Shown: positions 18,907 to 30,420 of the stretch, one piece after another | Numbering within the stretch: the stretch's first letter is position 1 | Layout: each line of letters opens with the position of its first letter | Assembly: GCF_036320965.1 (NCBI RefSeq) | Contig: NC_092238.1 | Span: forward strand, 21,199,571-21,263,570 | Reading direction: 5' to 3' | From: Panulirus ornatus | Lineage: Eukaryota > Arthropoda > Malacostraca > Decapoda > Palinuridae | DNA: 64,000 nucleotides | Translations under genes and position numbers: made by a program | The notes under the pieces: generated by a model | What the model saw: only the letters and a program-made list of their open reading frames with translations | What the model was told of the DNA's origin: nothing | Databases searched by the model: none

Positions 18907-21900
18907 CCCCTCCTTGTATTTCAACTTTCTACAAGGGGAAACAGAAGTTGGACTCGTGCGGGGAGTGCTCATCCTCCTCGAAGGCTCAGATTGGGGTGTC
19001 TGAATGTGTCTGGATGTAACCAAAATGAGAAAAAGGAGAGATAGGTAGTATTTTTGAGGTAAGGAACCTGGATGTTTTGGCTCTGAGTGAAACGAAGCTC
19101 AACGGTAAAGGGGAAGAGTGGTTTGGGAATGTCTTGGGAGTAAAGTCAGGGGTTGGTGAGAGGACAATAGCAGAGGAAGGAGTAGCACTACTCCTGAAGC
19201 AGGAGTTGTGGGAGTATGTGATAGAGTAAGTAAACTCTAGATTGATATGGGTAAAACTGGGTGGATGGAGAGAGATGGGTGATTACTGGTGCCTATGCAC
19301 CTGGTCATAAGAAAGATCATAAGAGACAAGTGTTATGGGAGCAGGTGAGTGAGTGTGTTAGCAGCTTTGATGCATGAGACCAAGTAACAGTGATGGGTGA
19401 TTTGAATGCAGTTGAAGGTATAATTGGTGTACATGGGGTGTTCAGTGTTGTAAATGGAAATGGTGAAGAGCTTGTAGATTTGTGTGCTGAAAAACAAATG
19501 GTGATTGGGAATACCTGGTTGAAAAAAAGATATATACATAAGTATATATGTATGTAAGTAGGAGAGATGGCCAGACAGCATTATTGGATTACGTGTTAAT
19601 TGACAGGCGTTTGAAAGAGAGACTTTTGGATGTTAATGTGCTGAGAGGGGCAACTGGAGGGATGTCTGACCACTACCTTGTGGAGGCAAAGGTGAAGATT
19701 TGTAGAGGTTTTCAGAAAAGAAAGGAGAAAGTTGGTTTAAAGAGAGTGGTGAGAGTAAGTGAGCTTGGAAAGGAGACTTGTGTGAGGAAGTACCAAAAGA
19801 GATTAAGTACAGAATGGAAAAAGTAGAGAGCAAATGATGTAAGGGGAGTAGGGGAGGAATGGGGTGTATTTAGGGAAGCAGTGATGGCTTGCACAAAAGA
19901 TGCCTGTGGCATGAGAAAGGTGGGAGGTGGGCAGATTAGAAAGGGTAGTGAGTGGAGGGATGAAGAAGTAAGATTGTTAGTGAAAGAGAAGAGAGACATT
20001 TGGACACTTTTTGCAGGGAAATAGTGCAAATGACTGGGAGATGTATAAAAGAAAGAGGCAAGAGGTCAAGAAAAAGGTGCAAGAAGTGAAAAACAGGGCA
20101 AATGAGAGTTGGGGCGAGAGAGTATTGTTAAACTTTAGGGAGGATAAAAAGATATTTTGGAAGGAGGTAAATAAAGTGCTTAAGACATGAGAACAAAGGG
20201 TATATCGGTGAAGGGGGATAATGGAGAGGCACTAACAAGAAGTGGTGAAGTGAGGAGATGGAGTGAGTATTTGAAGGTTTGTTGAATGTGTTTGATAATA
20301 GAGTGGCAGATAAAGGGTGTTTTGGTCGAGGTGGTGTGTAAAGTGAGAGGGTATTATAGAATGGTTTGGTAAACAGAGAAGAGGTAGTGAAAGCTTTGAG
20401 AAAGACGAAAGCTGGCAGGTTTGGACAGTATTGCAGTGGAATTTATTGAAAAAGGGGGTGACTGTGATGTTGACTGGTTGGTGAGAATACTCAATGTATG
20501 TGTGGTTCATGGTGAAGTGCCTGAGGATTAGCAAAATACATGCAAAGTGCCACTGTATAAAGGCGAACGGGATAAAGGTGAGTGTTCATATTACAGAGGT
20601 ATAAGTTGGTAAAAGTTTGTTGAGTATTCCTGGGAAATTATATGGGAGGGTATTGATTCAGAGGGTGAAGGCATGTACAGAGCAAAAGATTTGGGAAGAG
20701 CAGTGTGGTTTCAGAAGTGGTAAAGGATATGTGGATCAGGTGTTTGCTTTCAAGAATGTATGTGAGAAATACTTAGAAAAAAGATGGATTTGTATGTAGC
20801 ATTTATGGATCTGGGGAAGGCATATGGTAAAGTGGATAGAGATGCTCTGTGGAAGGTATTAAGAGTATATGGTGTGGAAGGCAAGTTGCTAGAAGAAGTG
20901 AAAAGCTTTTATTGAGGATGTTAGGCATGTGTATGAGTAAGAAGAGAGAAAAGTGATCAGTTCCCGGTGAATGTTGGTTTGCGGAAGGGGTGCGTGATGT
21001 CTCCATGGTTGTTTAACTTGTTTATGGATGGGGTTGTTAAGGAAATGAATGCAACAGTTTTGGAAAGAGGGGCAAGTATGCAGTCTGCTTTGGATGAGAG
21101 GGCTTGGGAAGTAAGTCAGTTGTTGTTCGCTGATGATACAGCGCTGGTGGCTGATTCGGGTGAAAAACTGCAGAAGCTGGTGACTAAGTTTGGTAAAGTG
21201 TGTGACAGAAGAAAGCTGAGGGTAAATGTCAATATAAGCAAGGTTATTAGATTCAGTAGGGCTCAAGGACAAGAAAATTGTGAGTTAAGTTTGAATGGAG
21301 AAAAACTAGAGGAAGTGAAGTTTTTTAGATATCTGGGAATGGGTTTAGCAGCGGATGGAACCATGGAAACGGAAGCAAGGCACAAAGTGGGGGAGGGGGC
21401 GAAGGCTCTGGGAGCATTGAAGAACGTGGGGAAGGTGAGAACGTTATCTCTAACAGCAAAAATGGGTATGCTTAAAGGAATAGTGGTTCCAACAATGTTA
21501 TATGGTTATGAGACATGGGCTGCAGATAGGGTTGTTTGGAGGAGGGCAGATGTGTTGCATATGAGATGTTTGAGGACAATATATGGTGTGAGGTGGTTTG
21601 ATCGATTAAGTAACTAAGGGGTAAGAGAGATGTGTGGTAATAAAATGGGTGTGGTTGAGAGAGCACAAGAGGGTGTATTGAAATGCTTTGTTCACATGGA
21701 GAGAATAAGTGAGGAAAGATTGACAAAGAGGATATATATGTCAGAGGTGGAGGGAACAAGAAGTGGGAGACCAAATTGGAGGTGGAAGGATGGAGTGAAA
21801 AAGATTTTGAGGAATCTGGGCCTGAACATGCACGAGGGTGAAAGGCGCGTAAGGAATAGAGTGAACTGGAACGAAGTGGTATACTGGGGTTAACATTCAG

Positions 21901-21927
21901 TTAGTAGATTGAACCAGGGCATGTGAA
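18907..21927 (+). mobile_element. Family A LINE, nearly complete ORF, degraded, without 3' UTR
   Basis: It starts inside the 5' UTR (CCCCTCCTTGTATTTCAACT) and runs through EN (RRLRLGCLNVSGCNQN at 18960-19020; MSDHYLVEAKVKICRGF near 19660), the linker, and RT (CGFRSGKGYVDQVFAFKNVC at about 20700; LLFADDTALVADS near 21125). It ends at the stop region (GGGCATGTGAAGCA) at about 21927. The frame is broken by many small indels and stops, for example around 19230, 20040, 20400 and 20610. Loss of the 3' UTR is unusual for a LINE and suggests a later deletion or rearrangement. Confidence 0.85.
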
Positions 21928-21965
21928 GCATAATAAGTATGTATTCATTTATATTCAATTACTAT

Positions 21966-24131
21966 ACTTTGTCGCTGTCTCCCACGTTAGAGAGGTAGCT
22001 CAAAGAAACAGACAAAAGAATGGCCTAACCCACCCACATACACATGTATATACATACACGTTCACACACACACATATGCATACCTACACATTTCAACGTA
22101 TACATATACATACATATATACACATGTAAATAATTCATAATCGCTGCCTTTATTCATTCAAGTCGCTATCCTGCCACACATGAAATGACAACCCCCTTCC
22201 CCCTCATGTGAACGAGGTAGCGCTAGGAAAAGACAACACATGCCACATTCGTTCACAATCAGTCTCTAGCTCTCATGTATAATGCACTGAAACCACAGCT
22301 CCCTTTCCACATCCTGGCCCCACAAAACTTTCAATGGTTTACCTCAGACACTTCACATGCCCTGGTTCAATCCACTGACAGTACATCAACCCCGGTATAC
22401 CACATCATTACAATTCACTCTATTCTCTGCATGCCTTTCACCCTCCTGGAAGTTCAGACTCCAATCACTCAACATCTTTTTCACTCCATCTTTCCACCTC
22501 AAATTTGGTCTCCCACTTCACCTCGTTCCCTCCAACACATATATCCTATCTCAATTTTTCATCATTCAATCTCTCCATGTGACTAAACCATTTCAATACA
22601 CCGTCTTCTGTTCTCTCAACCACACTCTTTTCATTACCACACATCTCTCTTACCCTTTCATTACTTACTCAATCAAACCACCTCACACCACATATTGTCC
22701 TTAAACATCTCATTTCCAACAAATCCCCTCTCTTCTGCACAACCCTATCTATAGCCCATGCCTCACAACCATACAACATTGTTGGAACCACTATTCCTTC
22801 AAACATACCCATTTTTCCTCTCAGAGATAACGTTCTTGCCTTCCACACATTCTTCAACGCCCCCAGAACCTTTGCCTCTTCCCCCCCACCCTGTGACTCA
22901 CTTCCGCTTCCATGTTTCAATCCACTGCCAAATCCACTCCCAGATATCTAAAACACTTCACTTCCTACAGTTTTTCTCCATTCAAACTTACCTCCCAATT
23001 TACTTGTCCCTCAGCCCCATTGAACCTAATAACCTTGCTCTTATTCACATTTACTCTCAGTTTTCTTCTTTCACACACTTTACCAAACTCAGTCACCAAC
23101 TTCAGCAGCTTCTCACTTGCATCACCCACCAGCACCGTATCATCAGCAAACAACAATTGACTCACTTCCCAACCCCTCTCATCCACAACAGACTGTGTAC
23201 TTGCCCTGTCTCCAAAACACCTCCCTATCAACCCCATCCATAAACAAATTAAACAACCATGGAGACATCACACACCACTGCTACAAACCGACATTCACTA
23301 GGAACCACTCACTTTCCTCTCTTCCTACTTGTACACAAGCCTTACATCCTTGATAAAAACTTTTCACTGATTCTAGCAACTTGTCTCTCACACTATATAC
23401 TCTTAATACCATCCACAGAGCATCTCTATCAACTCTATCATATGCCTTCTCCAGATCCATAAATGCTACATACAAATCAATCTGCTTTTCTAAGTATTTC
23501 TCACATACATTCTTCACAGCAAACACCTGATCCACACATCCTATACTACTTCTGAAACCCTGCTGCTCCTCCTAATCTGTCGCTCTGCACATGCCTTGAC
23601 CCTCTCGATCAATACCCTCCCATATAACTTCCTAGGAATACTCAACAAACTTATACCTCTGTAGTTTAAACACTCACCTTTATCCCCTTTGCCTTTGTAC
23701 AATGGCACTATACATATATTCCCACAATCCTCAGGCACTTCACAATGAACCATACATACATTGAATATCCTCACCAACAAGCCAACAACACAGTCAACCT
23801 CTTTTTTAATAAATTCAACGGTAATACCATCCAAACCCGCAGCCTTGCCGGCTTTCATCTTCCGCAGTGCTTTCACCACCTATTCTCTGTTTACCAAATC
23901 ATTCTCCCTGACCCCTCTCACTTCACACACCATCTCAAACCAAAAAACCCTATACTCTATCATCACACACATTCAAGAAATCTTCAAAATACTCACTCCA
24001 TCTCTCTCTCACTTCACTACTACTAGTTATTACCTCCCATTGGCCCCCTTCACTGGTTTCCATTTATTCTCTTGTCTTACGCAAATTATTTACCTCCTTC
24101 CGAAACATCTTTTTATTCTCCCTAAAAGTTA
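21966..24131 (-). mobile_element. Family A LINE, older divergent copy
   Basis: Antisense tail and 3' UTR (21966-22380) are followed by the RT tail and RT core: KNVWKARTLSLRGKMGMFEG at 22860-22800, LLFADDTVLVGD near 23140, VAFMDLEKAYDRVDRDALWM near 23440 and NYRGISLLSIPRKLYGRVL near 23640. The linker motif MKAGKAAGLDGITVEFIKKE lies at about 23865-23806. It ends in the linker at 24131, where a plus-strand copy begins abruptly within EN. It shares GAAGGCGAGAACGTTATCTC-type differences with the copies at 26050 and 58560, pointing to an older subfamily. Confidence 0.85.
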
Positions 24132-26522
24132 ATGTTCAGTGTTGCAAATGGAAATGGTGAAGAGCTCATAGATTTGTGCGCTGAAAAAGGGCTGGTGATT
24201 GGGAATACCTGGCTAAAAAAGAGAGTTATAAATAAGTATATGTATGTAAGTAGGACAGATGGCCAAAGAGCATTATTTGATTATGTGTTAATTGATAGGT
24301 GCGTGAAAGAGAAATTCTTGGATGTTAATGTGCTGAGAGGTGCAACTGGACAGATGTCTGATCATCATCTTGTGGAGGCGAAGGTGAAGATTTGAAGAGA
24401 TTTTCAGAAATGAAGAGAGAATGGTGGGGTGAAGAGAGTGGTGAGAGGAAGGGAGCTTGGGAAGGAGACTTGTCTGAGGAAGTACCAGGAGAGACTGAGT
24501 ACAGAATGGAAAAAGGTGAGAACAAAGGAGGTAAGGGGAGTGGGGGAGGAATGGAATGTATTTAGGGAAGCAGTGATGGCTTGCGCAAAAGATGCTTGTG
24601 GCATGAGAAATGTGGGAGGTGGGCAGATTAGAAAGGGTAGTGAGTGGTGGGATGAAGAAGTAAGATTATTAGTGAAAGAGAAGAGAGAGGCATTTGGACA
24701 ATTTTTGCAGGGATAGAATGCAAATGACTGGGAGATGTATCAAAGAAAGAGGCAGGAGGTCAAGACAAAGGTGCAAGAGGCAAAAAAGAGGGCAAATGAG
24801 AGTTGGGGTGAGAGAGTATCATTAAACTTTGAGGAAATAAAAAGATGTTTTGGAAGGAGGTAAATAAAGTGCGTAAGACATGGGAACAAATGGGAAGATC
24901 AGTGAAGGGAGGTAATGGGGAGGTGATAACAAGTAGTGGTGATGTGAGAAGGAGATGGAGTGAATATTTTGAAGGTTTGTTGAATGTGTTTGATGATAGA
25001 GTGGCAGATATAGAGTGTTTTGGTCGAGGTGGTGTGCAATGTGAGAGGGTTAGGGATAATGATCTGGTGAACAGAGAAGAGGTAGTAAAAGCTTTGCAGA
25101 AGATGAAAGCCAGTGAGGCAGCAGATTTGAATGGTATTGCTGTGAAATTTATTAAAAAATGGGGTGACTGTGTTGTTGACTGGTTGGTAAGGTTATTTAA
25201 TGTACGTATGACTCATGGTAAGGTGCCTGAGGATTGGCGGAATGCTTGCATAGTGCCATTGTACAAAAGCAAAGGGGATAAAGGTGAGTGCTCAAATTAC
25301 AGAGGTATAAGTTTGTTGAGTATTCCTGGGAAATTACATGGGAGGGTATTGATTGAGAGGGTGAAGGCATGTACAGAGCATCAGATTGAGGAAGAGCAGT
25401 GTGTTTCAGAAGTGGTAGAGGATGTGTGGATCAGGTGTTTGCTTTGAAGAATGTATGTGAGAAAAGCAAATGGATTTGTATGTAGCATTTATGGATCTGG
25501 TGAAGGCATATGATAGAGTTGATAGATGGTATTAAGAATATATGGTGTGGAAGGCAAGTTGTTTGAAGCAGTGAAAAGTTTTTATCAAGGACGTAAGGCA
25601 TGTGTATGGGTAGAAAGAGAGGAAAGTGACTGGTTCTCAGTGAATGTCGGTTTGCAGCAGAGGTGCGTAAAAGCAAGAGTCTTGGAGAGAGGGGCAAGTA
25701 TGCAATCTGTTGTGGATGAGAGAGCCTGGGAAGTGAGTCAGTTGTTGTTCGCTGATGATACAGCGCTGGTGGCTGATTCGGGTGAGAAACTGCAGAAACT
25801 GGTGACTGAGTTTGGTAAAGTGTGTGAAAGAAGAAAACTGAGAGTAAATGTGAATAAGAGGAAGGTTATTAGGTACAGTAGGGTTGAGGAACAAGTCAAC
25901 TGAGAGGTACGTTTGAATGGAGAAAAACTGGAGGAAGTGAAGTGTTTTAGATATCTAGGACTGGATTTGGCAGCGGATGGAACCATGGAAGAAGAAGTGA
26001 GTCATTGGGTGGGGGAGGGGGTGAAAGTTCTGGGAGCATTGAAAAATGTGTGGAAGGCGAGAAAGTTATCTCAGAAAGCAAAAATGGGCATGTTTGAGGG
26101 AATAGTGGTTCCGACTATGTTATATGGTTGCGAGGTGTGGGCTATAGATAGAGTTGTGCGGAGGAGGGTGGATGTGCTGGAAATGAGATATATGAGGACA
26201 ATATATGGTGAGGGTGGTTTGAGCAAGTGAGTAATGAAAGGGTAAGAAAGATGCGTGGTAATAGAATGAGTGTGGTCGAGAGAGCAGAAGAGGGTGTTTT
26301 GAAATGGTTTGGTCACAAGGAGATAATGAGTGAGGAAAGATTGACGAAGAGGAATATGTGTCAGAGGTGGAGGGAATGAGGAGAAATGGGAGACCAAATT
26401 TGAGGTGGAAAGATGGAGTGAAAAAGATTTTGAGTGATCGGGGCCTGAACATGCAGGAGGGTGAAAGCCGTGAAATGAATGGAGTGAATTGGAATGATGT
26501 GGTATACCGGGGTTGACGTGCT
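24132..26522 (+). mobile_element. Family A LINE, EN-to-RT portion
   Basis: It begins in EN (MFSVANGNGEELIDLCAEKG) and keeps MSDHHLVEAKVKI, followed at once by a stop at 24393. The linker spans 24429-25100 and RT 25100-26230 (LLSIPGKLHGRVLIERVKAC, LLFADDTALVADSGEKL). The RT is damaged: a stretch of about 60 bp around MSPWLFNLFMDGVV is missing near 25665. After the ORF end (GGTATACCGGGGTTGACG) the copy switches to a second, partial copy of the RT tail. Confidence 0.82.
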
Positions 26523-27113
26523 GTTGATGAGATGTTTGAGGACAATATGTGGTGTGAGGTGGTTTGATCGAGTAAGTAATGTAAGAGTAAGAGAGATGTG
26601 TGGAAATAAAAAGAGCGTGGTTGAGAGAGCAGAAGAGGGTGTTTTGAAATGGTTTGGGCACAGGAGAGAATGAGTGAGGAAAGATTGACCAAGAGAATAT
26701 ATGTGTCGGAGGTGGAGGGAACGAGGAGAAGAGGGAGACCAAATTGGAGGTGGAAAGATGGAGTGAAAAAGATTTTGTGTGGTCGGGGCCTGAACATGCA
26801 GGAGGGTGAAAGGAGGGCAAGGAATAGAGTGAATTGGAGCGATGTGGTATACCGGGGTTGACGTGCTGTCAGTGGATTGAATCAGGGCATGTGAAGTGTC
26901 TGGTGAAACCACGGAAAATTTTGTGGGCCTTCATTTGGAAAGGGAGCTGTGGTTTTGGTGCATTATGACAGCTAGAGACTGAGTGTGAACGAATGTGGCC
27001 TTAGTTGTCTTTTTCAGCGCTACCTCGCATGCGTGCGGGGGCCAATGGTGTCATTTGATGTGTAACAGGGTCGGTGACGGGAATGAATAAAGGCAAGAAG
27101 TATGAATTATGTA

Positions 27114-27138
27114 CACACAACAAAAAATCTATCGCGCA
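27114..27138. repeat. Tc1/mariner left terminal inverted repeat
   Basis: CACACAACAAAAAATCTATC followed by GCGCA. It matches the inverse of the right end at about 19 of the first 24 positions, allowing one gap. The outer boundary is set by the TA duplication. Confidence 0.78.
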
Positions 27139-28287
27139 GAGGGGGTTTGAAGACGTCTATAATGATCACTAACCTACCTGTTGTACCATGCCGGTAGGGT
27201 TGGTATACGTGCCTGGAAGCCACAGGTTTCCAGAGTCCTATGCTAGACCCATGTAAGTTACGTGCCACAAGAGCGGCATTATATCATTAACAATAAAATT
27301 ACATCATACAAGGCAGTACGAACCCCAACTTTTGAATTGGTGTGTGTAATATAGCTGTGAGACACACACAGCTATATGCGGCAACCCCCGCATGTGGTAG
27401 CTGCAGCATACCTCAATGTGATGCCAGGTAAACACAATAGCTTCATATTGTATAGGTGTAATTTGGGAAGAATATGTTTTACTATTGATATTGTATTATT
27501 CTATAGCACATCTGGGTTCGTGGAAGTCCATAAAGGTTATCTTACACCGCCATTTCGTGTCCATGCAGGAAATGTAATGAGACATGCGATATATTTTTGA
27601 AACAATGAAACAGCGCGGGTATAGTTCACTGCGAGCCAATGTCGAAAGGTTGTTTTTGTGGTATATCTAATTTTACCATGGAGACCTCACAAGCGACACG
27701 TGAAGCTATTCTACAGCTTCATAATGAGGGCTACAGCGACTCTGAAATGGGGAGACGTCTTGGTATTCACCGGTCAACCGTAGCACGATGGATTCGCCGA
27801 CAGGCAGAGTTGGGCAACACAGACAACAGGCAACGGCGTGGGCGCCCACGTTGCACAACCCCGGAAGATGATCAGGTAATGATGTTGCATATATAGGTAT
27901 ACTGAACCACTTGATGTTAGGTAAACAACCACATCACATGTTATATTTGCACTATGTCATCCTTTCCCTAGGCCATAGCTGCTGTCATTGCTGCTGCCCC
28001 CTTCACGCCCGCTAGCAACATTCGGGATACTCTTAGTCTGCAGTGCACCCCTCAAACTGTCCGAAACAGACATCACTCTTAGGGGCTACGTGGTCGCATA
28101 CCAGCAACAAAACCTGTGTTAAGTGAGCCAAACTTGGAGGGCAGGGTGGAGTATGCGTTGGAGTATGCGGACAAGCCACATCAGTTTTGGGAGAACGTCA
28201 TCTTTTGTGATGAAAAAACATTCTGCAGCGATGGTCCCCCTGCAAACAAACATGTTTGGCGGCATCCTAACACCAGTTAGCTCTTTC

Positions 28288-28295
<8 letters not shown>

Positions 28296-28380
<85 letters not shown>
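28296..28380. repeat. (CT)n-(CA)n microsatellite inside the transposon
   Basis: About 33 CT units (28296-28362) followed directly by about 9 CA units. They sit within the second intron-like interval of the Tc1/mariner transposase, 20 bp after the putative donor, forming a very long pyrimidine tract. Confidence 0.95.
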
Positions 28381-28382
<2 letters not shown>

Positions 28383-28790
28383 AACACAGAGGTTATGCTA
28401 TATAACGTATTTTCCATTTTATAATGACAATTTATAGTGAGGCCAACATGAACAAACGTTCCGGAAGTGCTTTGAAACCAGGGTGCCACGGCCACCACAG
28501 TCGTTTGCTGCTTGAAACGTCCTGTTGTGCTGCAGTATTACATTTTAGTTATGCACAGTCATTATTTTTTAAGTGAATAACAGTGATCATGATCACTTTA
28601 TACGGCATATGTAAATACTGTAGCAATAATCTCCATTTACGATGTGATATCATAATAAATAATTATTATATATTTAGTTAATATTTTTTAATTTACTTAG
28701 TTATCATCTTAATCTATATTGCAGCAACAGTTGCACTAATATGATTAAGACACACTGTTTTATGTAATTTTATACATTTTATATAACCAG
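28383..28790. other. Remainder of the second intron-like interval
   Basis: About 400 bp of AT-rich sequence between the microsatellite and the exon starting at 28791, ending ATATAACCAG. Nothing else is recognised. CCAG occurs at both ends of the 515-bp interval, so an insertion with a short duplication is an alternative to an intron. Confidence 0.5.
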
Positions 28791-29314
28791 ATACGAGACA
28801 CATGTGGTGGGTAGCAGGAGGAGTGGGCGCGTCAGTGCAGGACTATTTGGTTGGATCCATCCATGGTGCTGGTGTCGGTGAGTTGGTGGATGTCGGGCCT
28901 TGCCAGTTGACCGGACCTAGATACGTTGAGTTACTGGAGGAGGTCCTGCTACCTTCAGTGGGGGCTATCCTGTTTCCAGAGCCGGAGCCATTTTACCTCG
29001 TCCAAGATAACAGCCCACTTCACACATCCAGGGTTGTAAAGGCGTGGTATGCTCGCCATCCACGTATAACAGTGTTGTCATATCCTGCAAAATCGCTTGA
29101 TCTCAACCCGATAGAGCACGTATGGGCGGCCATGCAGAAAGGTATGCCTGACCGACAACATCGATGTCGTGCTACAGTTGTAAATGATGCTTTACAAGCA
29201 TGGGAACATCTACAAAGCCCTTCTGGTAGGAACTTAACGCAGACGTTAGTGGCATCCATGCCTCGAAGGCTCAATGAAGCGTTGGCAACGGGAGGAGGTT
29301 ATACCAAGTATTGA

Positions 29315-29873
29315 AATAATAAAATTTACAGTCAAAGATTACTTTCTTAACCTCCAACAACATGTCTATGGTCATGTTATATAGAAATCTGATTTTCACT
29401 GTTAAAGGGAAGTTAACTAATGCAGATCCATGAAAAGAGTGATTACTTTTCATGTTGGTTTACTAAATACTATGATGTGGTGCCAGGTTTGTGACATACT
29501 GTTATCAGTCACACAGGTGATACTACATATTACATGAGGTTGCTGATTAATCTAAACCAGCAGACAGATAAATCACCGCCGGTATGAAGCAGGGTGTCGT
29601 AGTTACCATGTAGTATATTATTTTACACCACGAATTTGACACTTTGCAAGAGATAATGATTACTGCAATATGCCTTACTGTGCAGAATATTACATTTACA
29701 TGCTCAATTTACGTATCCCATCTACTGCACTACATACGGAAGGATATATCGTTGCCATTAGATAGGTGAGGACACCCACAGGCAGGGACATCAGGGCTAC
29801 CACCATCTCACAGGAAAATGTTGACTGTTCCATTATTCCACGTCTGGTGCGTCATTTTGTTTCGTACAAAAAA
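29315..29873. other. Tc1/mariner 3' non-coding region
   Basis: About 560 bp between the transposase stop and the right inverted repeat. AATAAAATTTACAG just after the stop (29326) could serve as a polyadenylation signal (AATAAA). Nothing else is recognised. Confidence 0.5.
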
Positions 29874-29898
29874 CGCGCGAAAGTTTTTTTGCTGTGTG
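29874..29898. repeat. Tc1/mariner right terminal inverted repeat
   Basis: Ends GCGCGAAAGTTTTTTTGCTG followed by TGTG, the imperfect inverse of the left end, and is followed by the duplicated TA. Confidence 0.78.
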
Positions 29899-30096
29899 TA
29901 CATGTGTATATATGTATATGCCTGTGTATGTATACATATGTATACATTGTAATGTATAGGTATGTATTTGTGGGTTTGTGGACGTGTATGTAGATACATG
30001 TGTATGTGCATGGGTTGGGCCATTCTTTCGTCTGTTTCCATGCGCTATCTCACTAACGCGCGAGGCAGTGATGACAAAGTGTAAAAAATGAAAATA

Positions 30097-30340
30097 TTTT
30101 TTTTTTTCACACTATTCGCCACCTCCCGCACCAGCGAGGTAGCGCTGAGAACAGAGGACTGGGCCTTTGAGGGAATATCCTTACCTGGCCCCCTTCTCTG
30201 TTCCCTCTTTTGGAAAATTAAAAAAAAAAGCGAGAGGGGAGGATTTCCAGCCACCCGCTCCCTCCCCTTTTAGTCGCCTTCTACGACATGCAGGGAATAC
30301 GTGGGAAGTATTCTTTCTCCCCTATCCCCAGGGATAAAAA
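30097..30340 (-). mobile_element. S element: short non-autonomous element built from LINE ends (copy 1)
   Basis: On the minus strand it starts with the family A 5' terminus (ATCCCTGGGGATAGGGGAGA, TCGTAGAAGGCGACTAAAAG). It continues about 130 bp into 5' UTR-like sequence (CTGGAAATCCTCCCCTCTCG, poly-A, ATTTTCC) and then has a short private part (GGCCAGGTAAGGATATTCCC, CCCAGTCCTCTGTTCTCAGC). It ends with the LINE 3' terminal motif (GCTACCTCGCTGGTGCGGGA, GGCGAATAGT) and an A-rich tail. No coding capacity; about 240 bp. Sister copies lie at 44933-45160 and 54243-54489. Confidence 0.8.
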
Positions 30341-30344
30341 ATAA

Positions 30345-30416
<72 letters not shown>
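30345..30416. repeat. (TA)n array
   Basis: About 33 TA units lie exactly between the 5' head of S copy 1 (minus strand) and the 5' head of the next LINE (plus strand). The two heads form an inverted repeat around the TA core. Confidence 0.95.

Positions 30417-30420
<4 letters not shown>

Larger units (their letters stand above)
27678..29314 (+). pseudogene. Tc1-like transposase in three exons, one internal stop
   Basis: The start is ATG 27678 in a good context (ACCATGG). Exon 1 (27678-27875) encodes METSQATREAILQLHNEGYS and GIHRSTVARWIRRQAELG, a paired-type HTH, then RQRRGRPRC with the GRPR motif. A clean intron (27876-27971; CAG/GTAATG, TTTCCCTAG) leads to exon 2 (27972 to about 28275) with AIAAVIAAAPFTPASN, GLRGRIPATKPV and VIFCDEKTF, the first catalytic Asp. 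A TAG at 28080-28082 interrupts exon 2 in frame. A second GT-AG interval (28276-28790) can join it to exon 3 (28791-29314) with YLVQDNSPLHTS (second Asp) and KSLDLNPIEHVWAAM (Glu). The spliced frame would be about 341 codons, normal for the family. Near the exon 2/3 joint a conserved SGRVS-type motif is read in another phase, so two small compensating indels are likely. Confidence 0.8.
27114..29898 (+). mobile_element. Tc1/mariner-type DNA transposon with TA duplication
   Basis: The 2,785-bp insertion is flanked by TA on both sides (27112-27113 and 29899-29900). Removing it restores the LINE sequence TATGTACATGTG seen in other copies. Terminal inverted repeats are imperfect: CACACAACAAAAAATCTATC then GCGC at the left, and CACACAGCAAAAAAACTTTC then GCGC (minus strand) at the right. 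Transposase exons lie inside. It is longer than typical 1.3-2 kb Tc1 elements because of intron-like stretches and about 560 bp at each end. A nonsense codon in the transposase suggests it is now inactive. Confidence 0.88.
26523..30086 (+). mobile_element. Family A LINE RT tail and 3' UTR, split by a Tc1/mariner element
   Basis: LINE sequence 26523-27113 starts at ATGAGATGTTTGAGGACAAT and repeats the RT tail that has just ended at 26516, including the uninterrupted segment 26649-26861 (SEERLTKRIYVSEVEGTRRR). It continues into the 3' UTR and stops at TATGTA. LINE sequence resumes at 29899 (TACATGTGTATATATGTATA) and reaches the 3' end near 30086. The interval 27114-29898 is the inserted DNA transposon. 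Confidence 0.85.

Noticed and set aside
21966..26522. Twin-priming explanation for the minus/plus pair meeting at 24131
   Set aside because: Both parts contain the RT and ORF end, so they are two overlapping copies, not complementary halves of one element.
28123..28437. 104-codon plus frame through the (CT)n tract
   Set aside because: It is out of phase with the transposase frame that carries FCDEKTF, and its C-terminus is translated microsatellite.
30345..30416. YIYIYI-type frames across the (TA)n arrays (also 44867, 54098, 54492 and 55653)
   Set aside because: Translations of dinucleotide repeats, not proteins.
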